Shown here: one piece after another, positions 1 to 5,461 of the stretch
How positions within the stretch are numbered: the first letter of the stretch is position 1
How the letters are laid out: each line of letters starts with the position of its first letter
Assembly: GCA_003648125.1 (NCBI GenBank)
Contig: QMOE01000151.1
Location: 1-6,399 of the forward strand
Length of the DNA stretch: 6,399 bases
Direction: 5' to 3'
From: Chloroflexota bacterium
GTDB lineage: Bacteria > Chloroflexota > Anaerolineae > B4-G1
The notes under the pieces: model-generated
Told to the model about the DNA's origin: nothing
Databases searched by the model: none
The model's input: the letters and a program-made list of their open reading frames with translations, nothing else
Position numbers and translations under genes: made by a program

Positions 1-667
1 CATTCTGGAAGAAACCTATCGCGCCCTGGATGCCCCGCTCGACCCGGAGGTGACGGAATGGTTGAGCAATACGTTGGGTATCACCAGCAGCAATTTCCAG
101 GCCAACTTGCTCCTGCGTGACGTTATCGGCGGGGGCGATGGCTACCGAGGCGCTGAGGCTCTAACCGGTTCGATGAATTACCTGGGGTTGCGCAACACGT
201 TTATGGCGGCTCCCTACGACGAGGTGGGGGCGCTGACTATCGTCACCCCGGCCAATTCCCGCACCGACATTACCACCGCACCCGATCCCTATATGCAGAC
301 CACGCCATTGGATATTGGCCTGCTGCTGGAAATGATCTACCAGTGCAACCAGGGTGGCGGCGCGTTGATGGCTGCCTATCCTGGCGCTTTTACGGTTGAT
401 GAATGTGCTCAGATGGTCGAGTGGCTGAGCAAAGATCGTATTGACAGCCTCATCGAGGCCGGTGTTCCAGTGGGGACGGAGGTAGCGCACAAACATGGCT
501 TCACGGGTGATACACACGCCGACGCGGCCGTTGTGTTCAGCCCGGGAGGGGATTTTGTGTTGGTCGTCTATCTCTATCGTCCTCAGTGGTTAGAGTGGGG
601 GGAGAGCGCGCCCCTGGTCGCAGATATTGCTACTGCGACTTATAATTACTTTAATCCGGCACAGTGA
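1..667 (+). CDS. Serine hydrolase of class A beta-lactamase fold, C-terminal part (5' partial)
   Basis: The frame is open from base 2 to the TGA at 665-667, so the gene begins upstream; the GTG at 50 is not a believable start because coding continues before it (ILEETYRALDAPLDPE). About 221 residues are visible. The order matches the penicillinase-like transpeptidase fold: an SxN-like motif, SSN, at 86-94 within a helix continuing as FQANLLLRDV; then SMNYLGLRNTFM; then a KxG motif, KHG, at 491-499 followed by GFTG and the strand DAAVVFSPGG. The catalytic SxxK lies before the window and cannot be checked. The omega-loop ExxLN motif of true beta-lactamases is not visible in the expected stretch and KTG reads KHG, so a peptidoglycan-related or other serine hydrolase is likelier than antibiotic resistance. 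Such proteins are usually exported, but the signal region is outside the window. It is separated from the next gene by 452 bases and is probably a different transcription unit. Confidence 0.8.
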   Translation, partial: ILEETYRALDAPLDPEVTEWLSNTLGITSSNFQANLLLRDVIGGGDGYRGAEALTGSMNYLGLRNTFMAAPYDEVGALTIVTPANSRTDITTAPDPYMQTTPLDIGLLLEMIYQCNQGGGALMAAYPGAFTVDECAQMVEWLSKDRIDSLIEAGVPVGTEVAHKHGFTGDTHADAAVVFSPGGDFVLVVYLYRPQWLEWGESAPLVADIATATYNYFNPAQ

Positions 668-785
668 CGCGGACGTGCAGTTTCTGGTGGGGGAATAGGG
701 TGGATAGTATCTTGTCCTGCCTGTTAGGTTGGCACTGTGGTAAAAGTCGCGCGTATTAGCTAGCTCTTGGTACAAAACCGCTCTA

Positions 786-802
786 GCCCCCGTCTCGGGG
801 GC
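786..802. repeat. GC-rich hairpin
   Basis: GCCCCCG (786-792) and CGGGGGC (796-802) form a perfect 7-bp stem around the 3-base loop TCT, 119 bases after the hydrolase stop. No T-run follows on the + strand (the next bases are GGCCCATG), so it does not meet the usual intrinsic terminator pattern, although it could slow polymerase or protect the 3' end of the hydrolase message. Confidence 0.5.
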
Positions 803-830
803 GGCCCATGCAAGCCGAACGAAAATGTAG

Positions 831-892
831 GTCACGTTTTTAACATGACGATTATGATCTGTCACGCTACAACGTGACTAGAAGCGTTGTAG
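831..892. repeat. Cluster of overlapping inverted repeats (GTCACGTT/AACGTGAC and CTACAACG/CGTTGTAG)
   Basis: GTCACGTT at 831-838 is the exact inverse of AACGTGAC at 871-878. GTCACG recurs at 861-866 and pairs with the same CGTGAC (873-878) around a 6-base loop, and AACATGAC at 842-849 is a one-mismatch copy. CTACAACG (867-874) is the exact inverse of CGTTGTAG (885-892), with a 10-base loop. The second hairpin shares bases 867-878 with the first set, so the two folds exclude each other in RNA. As DNA, the GTCAYGTT copies could also be half-sites for a dimeric regulator. Function is unknown. Confidence 0.5.
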
Positions 893-913
893 GGCGGTTT
901 TGCTAACCGCCTT
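891..913. repeat. Hairpin with short T tail, REP-like or weak terminator
   Basis: GGCGGTT (893-899) and AACCGCC (905-911) form a perfect 7-bp stem with loop TTGCT; G892/T912 (wobble) and A891/T913 extend it. Only three T residues follow (912-914). It sits directly against the CTACAACG/CGTTGTAG hairpin and just upstream of the promoter. It could be a weak terminator for upstream transcription or a REP-like palindrome; the sequence does not decide. Confidence 0.45.
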
Positions 914-917
914 TGGA

Positions 918-946
918 TTGCGTGTTTATTCATTTGGCTCTATAAT
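918..946 (+). promoter_or_regulatory. Sigma-70-type promoter for the kinase operon
   Basis: A perfect TATAAT lies at 941-946, and TTGCGT at 918-923 (first three of six -35 bases) is 17 bases upstream, the optimal spacing. Transcription would begin near 952-954, giving a leader of about 170 bases before the kinase that includes the long palindrome at 966-1047. It is the only promoter of this quality I see ahead of the five-gene cluster. Confidence 0.6.
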
Positions 947-947
947 T

Positions 948-968
948 ACAAGCAAATAAATTGCATGT
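948..968. promoter_or_regulatory. Operator-like palindrome over the expected transcription start
   Basis: ACAAGCAA (948-955) and TTGCATGT (961-968) are inverse at 7 of 8 positions across the 5-base AT spacer ATAAA. The site begins one base after the -10 box and covers the expected +1, a position where a bound repressor would block initiation. Its core is also the first copy of the 13-base direct repeat, so the palindrome may be fortuitous. Confidence 0.35.
953..965 (+). repeat. 13-base direct repeat, copy 1 (CAAATAAATTGCA)
   Basis: Identical to 1050-1062. The two copies border the palindromic segment 966-1049, as a target duplication around an inserted element would; a 13-base duplication is on the long side for known families. 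They could instead be duplicated regulator sites. Confidence 0.6.
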
Positions 969-1047
969 GTTTCAAATGAGTTGGGTAGGCGCGCTTTCCA
1001 TAGCGCGGTATGGAAACCGCGCCTACTTTTAACCGAAATGAAACGCA
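966..1047. repeat. Long imperfect palindrome, REP- or MITE-like, in the kinase leader
   Basis: The core is GTAGGCGCG (985-993) with CGCGCCTAC (1018-1026), then one C/C mismatch, then TTTCCATA (995-1002) with TATGGAAA (1009-1016), around the loop GCGCGG. That gives 17 pairs with a single mismatch. Farther out, TGTGTTTCA (966-974) pairs with TGAAACGCA (1039-1047) with one G-T wobble. The whole lies between the 13-base direct repeats and downstream of the promoter, so it should be transcribed as a stable stem-loop in the leader of the kinase message. Confidence 0.65.
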
Positions 1048-1049
1048 CC

Positions 1050-1062
1050 CAAATAAATTGCA
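1050..1062 (+). repeat. 13-base direct repeat, copy 2 (CAAATAAATTGCA)
   Basis: Exact second copy of 953-965. Unlike copy 1, its flanks do not form a palindrome, so if copy 1 is an operator this one is not an equivalent site. Loss of 966-1062 would restore one copy and shorten the kinase leader by 97 bases. Confidence 0.6.
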
Positions 1063-1111
1063 AGCCTGGTAGCATAGACGGCATCTCACTGGGATGCTGA
1101 TTCATCAACCT

Positions 1112-1118
1112 GAAAAGG
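1112..1118 (+). promoter_or_regulatory. Ribosome binding site deciding the kinase start
   Basis: GAAAAGG ends one base before the ATG at 1120, too close for initiation there, but 10 bases before the in-frame ATG at 1129. I therefore favour 1129 (protein MESLGIRS...), three residues shorter than the longest reading. Confidence 0.5.
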
Positions 1119-1128
1119 TATGTTTCAT

Positions 1129-3111
1129 ATGGAGTCCCTTGGAATTCGCAGCGTTGATATAGAACATTCTACTGGCGTGTCAGCCACACAGGCGCCCGCG
1201 CCCGCAGAAGATTTGCAGACCTCGGCTTTGCCCAAAGGGCGGGGCACACGTCAGATGGGATCCGCCAAAACGCATGATCGCACTGAGGGCCAGTTACCCG
1301 AAGGTCACTTGCTTCAGAACCGGTATCGTATTTTGGGGATGCTGGCAGTGGGTGGTATGAGTGCGGTCTACAAATCCCAGGACCTGCGCTTTCCTAAAGT
1401 CACCCGCTTGTGCGTCATCAAGGAGATGCTCAACACTGCCACTGACCCCCAGATACGAGCCATGATGGAGCGCAACTTTGAGCGCGAGGCCAATATCCTG
1501 GCTACTCTCAGCCACCCTGGTGTAGTCCGAGTCTATGACTATTTCAGCGAAGGTAGCCGCAACTATATTGTTCAAGAGTACATAGATGGTAAGAATCTGG
1601 AAGATGTCCTGGCTGAGACGGAGGGCTTTTTTCCGGAGGCTCAGGTGGTCCAGTGGGCTATCCAGGTTTGCGAGGTGTTGAGCTATTTGCATAACCACGA
1701 GCCTCAGCCCATCATCTTTCGTGACTTGAAACCTTCCAATATTATGCTCGAAAGCCGGGGCGACATTCGGTTGGTGGACTTTGGAATCGCCAAGGTCTTT
1801 CAGAGCGGTCAGCAAGGCACCATGATCGGCACCGAGGGATACACGCCGCCGGAACAATATCGCGGCGTCGCTGAGCCGAGGGTAGACATCTATGCATTGG
1901 GGGCTACGATGCATCATCTGCTGAGCAAGCAGGACCCCCAGATGGAGCCGCCCTTTTCCTTCCACGAGCGTCCCATCCACGAGAAGAATCCCATCGTCTC
2001 ACGCGGGTTGGTGGAGATTATTGACCGCGCGCTGGATTATGACATCAACAATCGCTACGGCTCGGCCGCAGAGATGCAGCGCGCACTGATGGGCTTGAGC
2101 TCAGCTCGTGGCGTGGGAACGGCTGCTTTTGGGACGACGACTTTTGCCAGCAGCGACGTTTTACCCCTTTGGCGTTTTGCTTGCGAGGACGAGGTGCGCT
2201 CCACGCCGGCGGTGCAGGGGGGGGTCATTTACATCGGCGTTTACGATAACAACCTTTATGCCATCAACGCTGATAATGGGCAGTTTCTGTGGAAGTATGC
2301 CACTGAGGGGGGAATTGGTTCGTCTCCCTGCGTGTATGAGGGACGCGTATTCTTCGGCTCAGCGGACAGGATGTTGTACGCAGTCAACGCGGGTACGGGC
2401 CGTATCTCGTGGACTTGCCCCACCCAGGGCAGTGTGTGGTCGTCTCCACGGGCTGCGTTCGGCCACGTGTTCTTTGGCTCTGACGATCACTTTCTCTACG
2501 CGGTCGGGGTGCAGAGTGGACGTATTGCCTGGAAGTTCGAGGCGGACGGGGAAGTGCGCTCGTCACCGGCCATAGGTGATAACGCCGTCTACGTGGGTTG
2601 TGAGGGAGGGATGGTATACTCGATAGGCACCAACGGCGAGGCCTGCTGGCGCTTCCGCACCCGTCACGCAGTGACCTCCTCTCCTGCTGTGACCCAAGAT
2701 ATGGTCTACGTGGGATGCCAGGATGACCACGTCTACGGTCTGGACATCCGTTCTGGTTGGGTATCGTGGCGCTATCGTACTGGCGGGCCGGTTGTGTCCT
2801 CACCGGTGGTGAGCGAGGGACTGGTTTTCGTTGGGTCGGTTGATACTTATTTCTACGCTCTGGATGCCAAAAGTGGCCGGGTGGTCTGGCGTTATGCTAC
2901 AGAGGGGCAAGTGACCTCCTCATCGGCTGTAACTGAAGAGGCGGTATACTTTGGATCAACAGATGGTGCTGTCTATAGTTTGGACATTAAAACTGGTAAT
3001 TTACGTTGGCGCTTTCAGACCGATGGGCCGGTGATTTCTTCCCCCAGGGTAGTAGACGATATGGTATACATTGGCTCGTCTGATCGGTATCTGTACGCGC
3101 TGCCAGTCTGA
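1129..3111 (+). CDS. Soluble Ser/Thr protein kinase with C-terminal eight-bladed PQQ-like beta-propeller
   Basis: Predicted 660 residues from ATG 1129; numbering below counts from the alternative ATG at 1120 (663 residues). Residues 1-65 are a low-complexity, Pro/Ala-rich leader. Residues 69-325 are a Hanks-type kinase: Gly-rich loop AVGGMSAVYK (76-85, first Gly replaced by Ala), catalytic Lys101 in VIKEM, helix-C Glu123, catalytic loop FRDLKPSN (200-207, HRD His replaced by Phe, Asp202 kept), DFG at 220-222, PPEQY at 243-247, structural Asp256. Activation-loop Thr234 and Thr238 are candidate phosphosites. Residues 350-663 are eight consecutive repeats of about 40 residues, each opening with a W-x-aromatic motif (third blade W-T-C) and carrying SSP, VY/FxG and LYA(L/V) positions, which is the PQQ/BamB-like propeller signature. 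I see no transmembrane segment between kinase and propeller, so unlike PknB-type receptors the propeller should be cytoplasmic. It leads the cluster; the VWA, FHA and regulator proteins downstream are likely partners or substrates. Confidence 0.92.
   Translation: MESLGIRSVDIEHSTGVSATQAPAPAEDLQTSALPKGRGTRQMGSAKTHDRTEGQLPEGHLLQNRYRILGMLAVGGMSAVYKSQDLRFPKVTRLCVIKEMLNTATDPQIRAMMERNFEREANILATLSHPGVVRVYDYFSEGSRNYIVQEYIDGKNLEDVLAETEGFFPEAQVVQWAIQVCEVLSYLHNHEPQPIIFRDLKPSNIMLESRGDIRLVDFGIAKVFQSGQQGTMIGTEGYTPPEQYRGVAEPRVDIYALGATMHHLLSKQDPQMEPPFSFHERPIHEKNPIVSRGLVEIIDRALDYDINNRYGSAAEMQRALMGLSSARGVGTAAFGTTTFASSDVLPLWRFACEDEVRSTPAVQGGVIYIGVYDNNLYAINADNGQFLWKYATEGGIGSSPCVYEGRVFFGSADRMLYAVNAGTGRISWTCPTQGSVWSSPRAAFGHVFFGSDDHFLYAVGVQSGRIAWKFEADGEVRSSPAIGDNAVYVGCEGGMVYSIGTNGEACWRFRTRHAVTSSPAVTQDMVYVGCQDDHVYGLDIRSGWVSWRYRTGGPVVSSPVVSEGLVFVGSVDTYFYALDAKSGRVVWRYATEGQVTSSSAVTEEAVYFGSTDGAVYSLDIKTGNLRWRFQTDGPVISSPRVVDDMVYIGSSDRYLYALPV
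2167..3108 (+). repeat. Eight tandem propeller-blade repeats of about 120 bases within the kinase gene
   Basis: Blades begin at residues 350, 390, 430, 470, 509, 549, 589 and 629 of the 663-residue reading. Blade 4 is one residue short, and blade 8 lacks its last strand portion (ends LYALPV), which can be supplied by the segment before blade 1 in a closed ring. The similarity is mainly at protein level. Local DNA identity such as GTGACCTCCTC in blades 5 and 7 suggests some internal duplication or conversion. Confidence 0.75.
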
Positions 3112-3165
3112 GACTCGTGGTGCGTAGGACATATTCTAGTGAATGACACAAGATGAGCGAGGCGA

Positions 3166-4650
3166 ATGAAGATAGACGCTGAAAAGGACTATTATTCTAT
3201 CTTGGGTGTGCCCCAGTCCGCGACGGACGAGGAGATTAAGCATGCCTATCGTGCGCTGGCGCGTCGCTACCATCCCGATAGCCGGATGGAAAGCGCTCCG
3301 ACGACGTTGTTTTACGAGGTTCAGGCCGCCTATTCTGTCTTGAATGACCCAGATAGCCGCCGTGCTTACGAGCGGCAGCGGGCCACTCTGGGATTGGACG
3401 AGGAGCAGGCACTCTCTTGGGAGATTTTGCCGAGTCGGGACCAACTCTATGCTCTTCACGAGGAGCAAACGATCTATTTCCTGGTAGATATACAGGCCAA
3501 TTCGGATGCGCGAGGCAAGCGATTACCGTTGAATCTGTGCCTGGTGGTTGATCGCAGCACCTCAATGCAAGGAGCGCGATTAGAACACGTCAAGCAGGCT
3601 GCACATCAGATCATTGATGAATTATACGACGATGACGCCCTGTCTGTGGTCGTTTTCAGCGACCGGGCCAAAGTGGTACTGCCCAGCCAAGTAGATATCA
3701 ACCGCACGCAAGCCAAAGCTAAAATCTCTACGATCTGGGCCAGTGGTGGAACTGAGATTTTGCAGGGCATACAGTCTGGATTGGAGGAGCTTGAGAAGCG
3801 TCACAGTGACCGGCGTACCAGCCACTTGATTCTACTCACTGATGGTCAAACGTATGGTGACGACGAAGAATGTATAGCCGAAGCTCATCGCGCCGGGGCG
3901 CGTCGCATTGGTATTACTGCCATGGGTATAGGCGAGGGCTGGAACGACACGCTGCTCGACGAGGTGGCTGCTCAGAGTGGAGGTGTCTCGGCCTACATCG
4001 CGTCGCCCAGTCAGGTGCGCGCGTTGCTGCGGCAGAGGGTGCGCGGCTTGGGGTCAGTGTTTGCTCAAGGGTTGACGTTGAAGCCGCGCTGTGCTGAGGG
4101 GGTGTGGGTGGAAAACGTTTTCCGCACCTCGCCTTACCTGGAGCGCCTCGCTATGACCGATGGTGCGATTAGCCTGGGGTCGCTGCAGGCCGATGTGCCG
4201 CTGACCATTGTGTTGGAAGTGGGCGTGAAGCAAAAACCGGTTGGAGAGCATCGGCTGTTACAATTTGAACTCACGGGAGATATACCGGCCTTGGGGCGGC
4301 AGGGAGACAAGTTGCGCCGTGATGTTATGTGTGCTTTTATGTCCACCAAGCCCCCGTTTCAACCGGTACCGACGTCTATTCTGAGGGCACTGAGCAAGGC
4401 TGCTCTCTATCGGATGCAAGAGCGCGCCTGGGACGCGCTTGGGAACGGGGATGCTAAAACGGCGACTCATCAATTGGAGATGGTAGCCACGCGCCTCTTT
4501 GATTTGGGCGAGACCCAACTGGCGCGGGCAGCAATGTTGGAGGCCGGGCGCATCTCGAAAGGCGTAACGCCAACCCCCAGGGGGCGTAAGGAACTCAAGT
4601 ACGGTACACGTAGTCTGACTATTGCCTCATGGAGTAAGCCTCATGATTGA
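3166..4650 (+). CDS. J-domain plus von Willebrand A domain protein
   Basis: 494 residues. Residues 7-72 form a DnaJ J domain: DYYSILGV (8-15), helix II, the diagnostic HPD at 36-38, and AAYSVLNDPDSRRAYE (54-69). Residues 98-295 are a VWA domain with a complete MIDAS metal site: DRSTS (Asp129, Ser131, Ser133), Thr196 in GGTE and Asp226 in LLTDG. Residues 300-395 look like a beta-rich segment, as in other VWA proteins with this layout, and residues 400-465 are Ala/Leu-rich helices resembling TPR-type repeats. There is no signal peptide or membrane helix, so it is cytoplasmic. The HPD implies it can stimulate a DnaK/Hsp70; the VWA implies metal-dependent protein binding (inference from families). 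The start is fixed by an in-frame TGA at 3154 and GAGG at 3159-3162, only 3 bases from the ATG. It follows the kinase by 54 bases without a terminator and overlaps the FHA gene by 8 bases. Confidence 0.9.
   Translation: MKIDAEKDYYSILGVPQSATDEEIKHAYRALARRYHPDSRMESAPTTLFYEVQAAYSVLNDPDSRRAYERQRATLGLDEEQALSWEILPSRDQLYALHEEQTIYFLVDIQANSDARGKRLPLNLCLVVDRSTSMQGARLEHVKQAAHQIIDELYDDDALSVVVFSDRAKVVLPSQVDINRTQAKAKISTIWASGGTEILQGIQSGLEELEKRHSDRRTSHLILLTDGQTYGDDEECIAEAHRAGARRIGITAMGIGEGWNDTLLDEVAAQSGGVSAYIASPSQVRALLRQRVRGLGSVFAQGLTLKPRCAEGVWVENVFRTSPYLERLAMTDGAISLGSLQADVPLTIVLEVGVKQKPVGEHRLLQFELTGDIPALGRQGDKLRRDVMCAFMSTKPPFQPVPTSILRALSKAALYRMQERAWDALGNGDAKTATHQLEMVATRLFDLGETQLARAAMLEAGRISKGVTPTPRGRKELKYGTRSLTIASWSKPHD
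4631..4634 (+). promoter_or_regulatory. Ribosome binding site of the FHA gene, inside the VWA gene
   Basis: GGAG lies 8 bases before the ATG at 4643. It supports 4643 over the longer TTG reading at 4622, which has no such site. Because it lies within the end of the VWA gene, translation of the two is probably coupled. Confidence 0.6.
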
Positions 4651-5194
4651 ATGTCCATCTTGCGGTCGTAAGCACCGTCCCGGCACTCTGTTTTGCAGCG
4701 AGTGCGGGGTATATCTACCCACTGGTGGCCCTCTGCGGACTGAGCCGCTTCCTGAAAAGGAACTGCCCATCTCGCGGGCGAATCCCTGGGCCAGCGAGCC
4801 AGTCGAAGAAGGGGAAGAGGCGGTCCTTGTACCTCTGCGCATCAGGATCATAGCCACTGGGCGGGAGATTCAGTTGCCGCCCACTGCCGAGGTGCACGTC
4901 GGGCGTCTTGATGCTGCCCACGGCATCTTTCCCGATCTGGATCTGACCACCGACGGAGGGCTGGAGGCTGGTGTGTCTCGTCACCACTGCAAAATCCACC
5001 AACGAGGCTCGACCTACCTGGTCGAGGACGTCGGCAGTGCCAACGGCACCTTTCTGGGAGGGCAGCGTTTGACCCCCTACCTGCCTCACGTGCTCGAGGA
5101 TGGGGACGAACTACAGTTGGGGCGCGTCAAACTGGAGGTAATCATTCGGAAAGAGCAGGACGAGCCAGAAAAAACGACCCGAGGTGAAATGTAG
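4643..5194 (+). CDS. Zinc-ribbon and FHA domain protein
   Basis: 183 residues from ATG 4643. Residues 4-21 form a treble-cysteine-pair zinc ribbon, CPSC (4-7) and CSEC (18-21). A Pro/Glu-rich linker (about 25-62) follows. Residues 64-168 are a forkhead-associated domain with the phosphothreonine-binding landmarks: GR at 87-88, SRHH at 112-115, NGT at 134-136 and the closing DGDELQLG (153-160). FHA domains bind phosphothreonine peptides, so this is the natural reader for the kinase encoded two genes upstream; that link is inference from context. There are no membrane segments, so it should be cytoplasmic. The ATG lies inside the last codons of the VWA gene (8-base overlap), and the next gene starts 3 bases after the stop, so the order is that of a tightly coupled operon. 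A longer reading from TTG 4622 is less likely. Confidence 0.9.
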   Translation: MIECPSCGRKHRPGTLFCSECGVYLPTGGPLRTEPLPEKELPISRANPWASEPVEEGEEAVLVPLRIRIIATGREIQLPPTAEVHVGRLDAAHGIFPDLDLTTDGGLEAGVSRHHCKIHQRGSTYLVEDVGSANGTFLGGQRLTPYLPHVLEDGDELQLGRVKLEVIIRKEQDEPEKTTRGEM

Positions 5195-5197
5195 CGT

Positions 5198-5440
5198 ATG
5201 GCCCACGTTGTATTGATCCACATATTGAACGAGGAATCTGTGGTGGGAGAGATGGAGAATATCCCCGATCCTACCGATCAGGTGTTGATTATCAGCAACC
5301 CGCGGTACCGCGATGGCCGCGATGTCACTTATATCCTACCTGAGACCAAAACGGTGATCTACCCCTGGACACGCGTCCATTGTGTGGAGGTTCTGACCGG
5401 CGAGGCTGAGGAGGAGGTTATCAGTTTCATCCGCGAATAA
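5198..5440 (+). CDS. Small acidic protein of unknown function
   Basis: 80 residues; I do not recognise the family with certainty. It is predicted to be mostly beta strands: HVVLIHIL (3-10), SVVGEMENI (14-22), DQVLIISNPRY (27-37), VTYILPETKTVIYPW (43-57) and VHCVEVLTGE (60-69), ending with an acidic helix-like tail. The pattern of short strands with a GE turn and a conserved-looking NPRYRDG loop resembles small Sm/SH3-like barrels, but this is only an impression. It has no cysteine pair (one Cys, residue 62), no signal peptide and no membrane span. The ATG follows the FHA stop by 3 bases, with GAGGTG at 5181-5186, and the regulator gene begins 21 bases later. Its fixed place between FHA and regulator genes suggests a role in the same pathway. 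Confidence 0.75.
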   Translation: MAHVVLIHILNEESVVGEMENIPDPTDQVLIISNPRYRDGRDVTYILPETKTVIYPWTRVHCVEVLTGEAEEEVISFIRE

Positions 5441-5448
5441 CGAGCGCT

Positions 5449-5452
5449 GAGG
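5449..5452 (+). promoter_or_regulatory. Ribosome binding site deciding the response regulator start
   Basis: GAGG sits 9 bases before the ATG at 5462 but directly abuts the alternative TTG at 5453, which excludes the longer reading. Confidence 0.6.
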
Positions 5453-5461
5453 TTGCCGATT

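Larger units (their letters stand above)
668..1119. other. Long intergenic region rich in inverted repeats, with promoter
   Basis: I see no credible coding frame in these 452 bases on either strand. The content is structural and regulatory: a GC hairpin at 786-802, a cluster of overlapping dyads at 831-892, a hairpin at 893-911, a sigma-70-type promoter at 918-946, a palindrome at 948-968, and a long imperfect palindrome at 966-1047 between two copies of a 13-base direct repeat. Two of the hairpins share the GTAGG...GCG / ACCGC character, suggesting REP-like elements accumulated here. The distance between the flanking genes agrees with a transcription unit boundary. Confidence 0.75.

Noticed and set aside
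729..759. Second promoter, TTGGCA with TATTAG
   Set aside because: The -35 is good, but the spacing is 19 bases and the -10 matches only 4 of 6, with no gene near enough.
786..802. Intrinsic terminator of the hydrolase gene
   Set aside because: The stem is strong, but no T-run follows on the + strand.
953..1062. CRISPR-like array
   Set aside because: There are only two 13-base copies, the intervening segment is a palindrome rather than a unique spacer, and no cas gene is seen.
1294..1980. Minus-strand open frame (228 codons) opposite the kinase domain
   Set aside because: The + strand carries all the kinase motifs; the antisense product looks like a codon-bias shadow.
4622..4645. TTG at 4622 as the FHA gene start
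   Set aside because: No ribosome site lies at proper distance, whereas GGAG is 8 bases before the ATG at 4643 and the zinc ribbon begins right after it.
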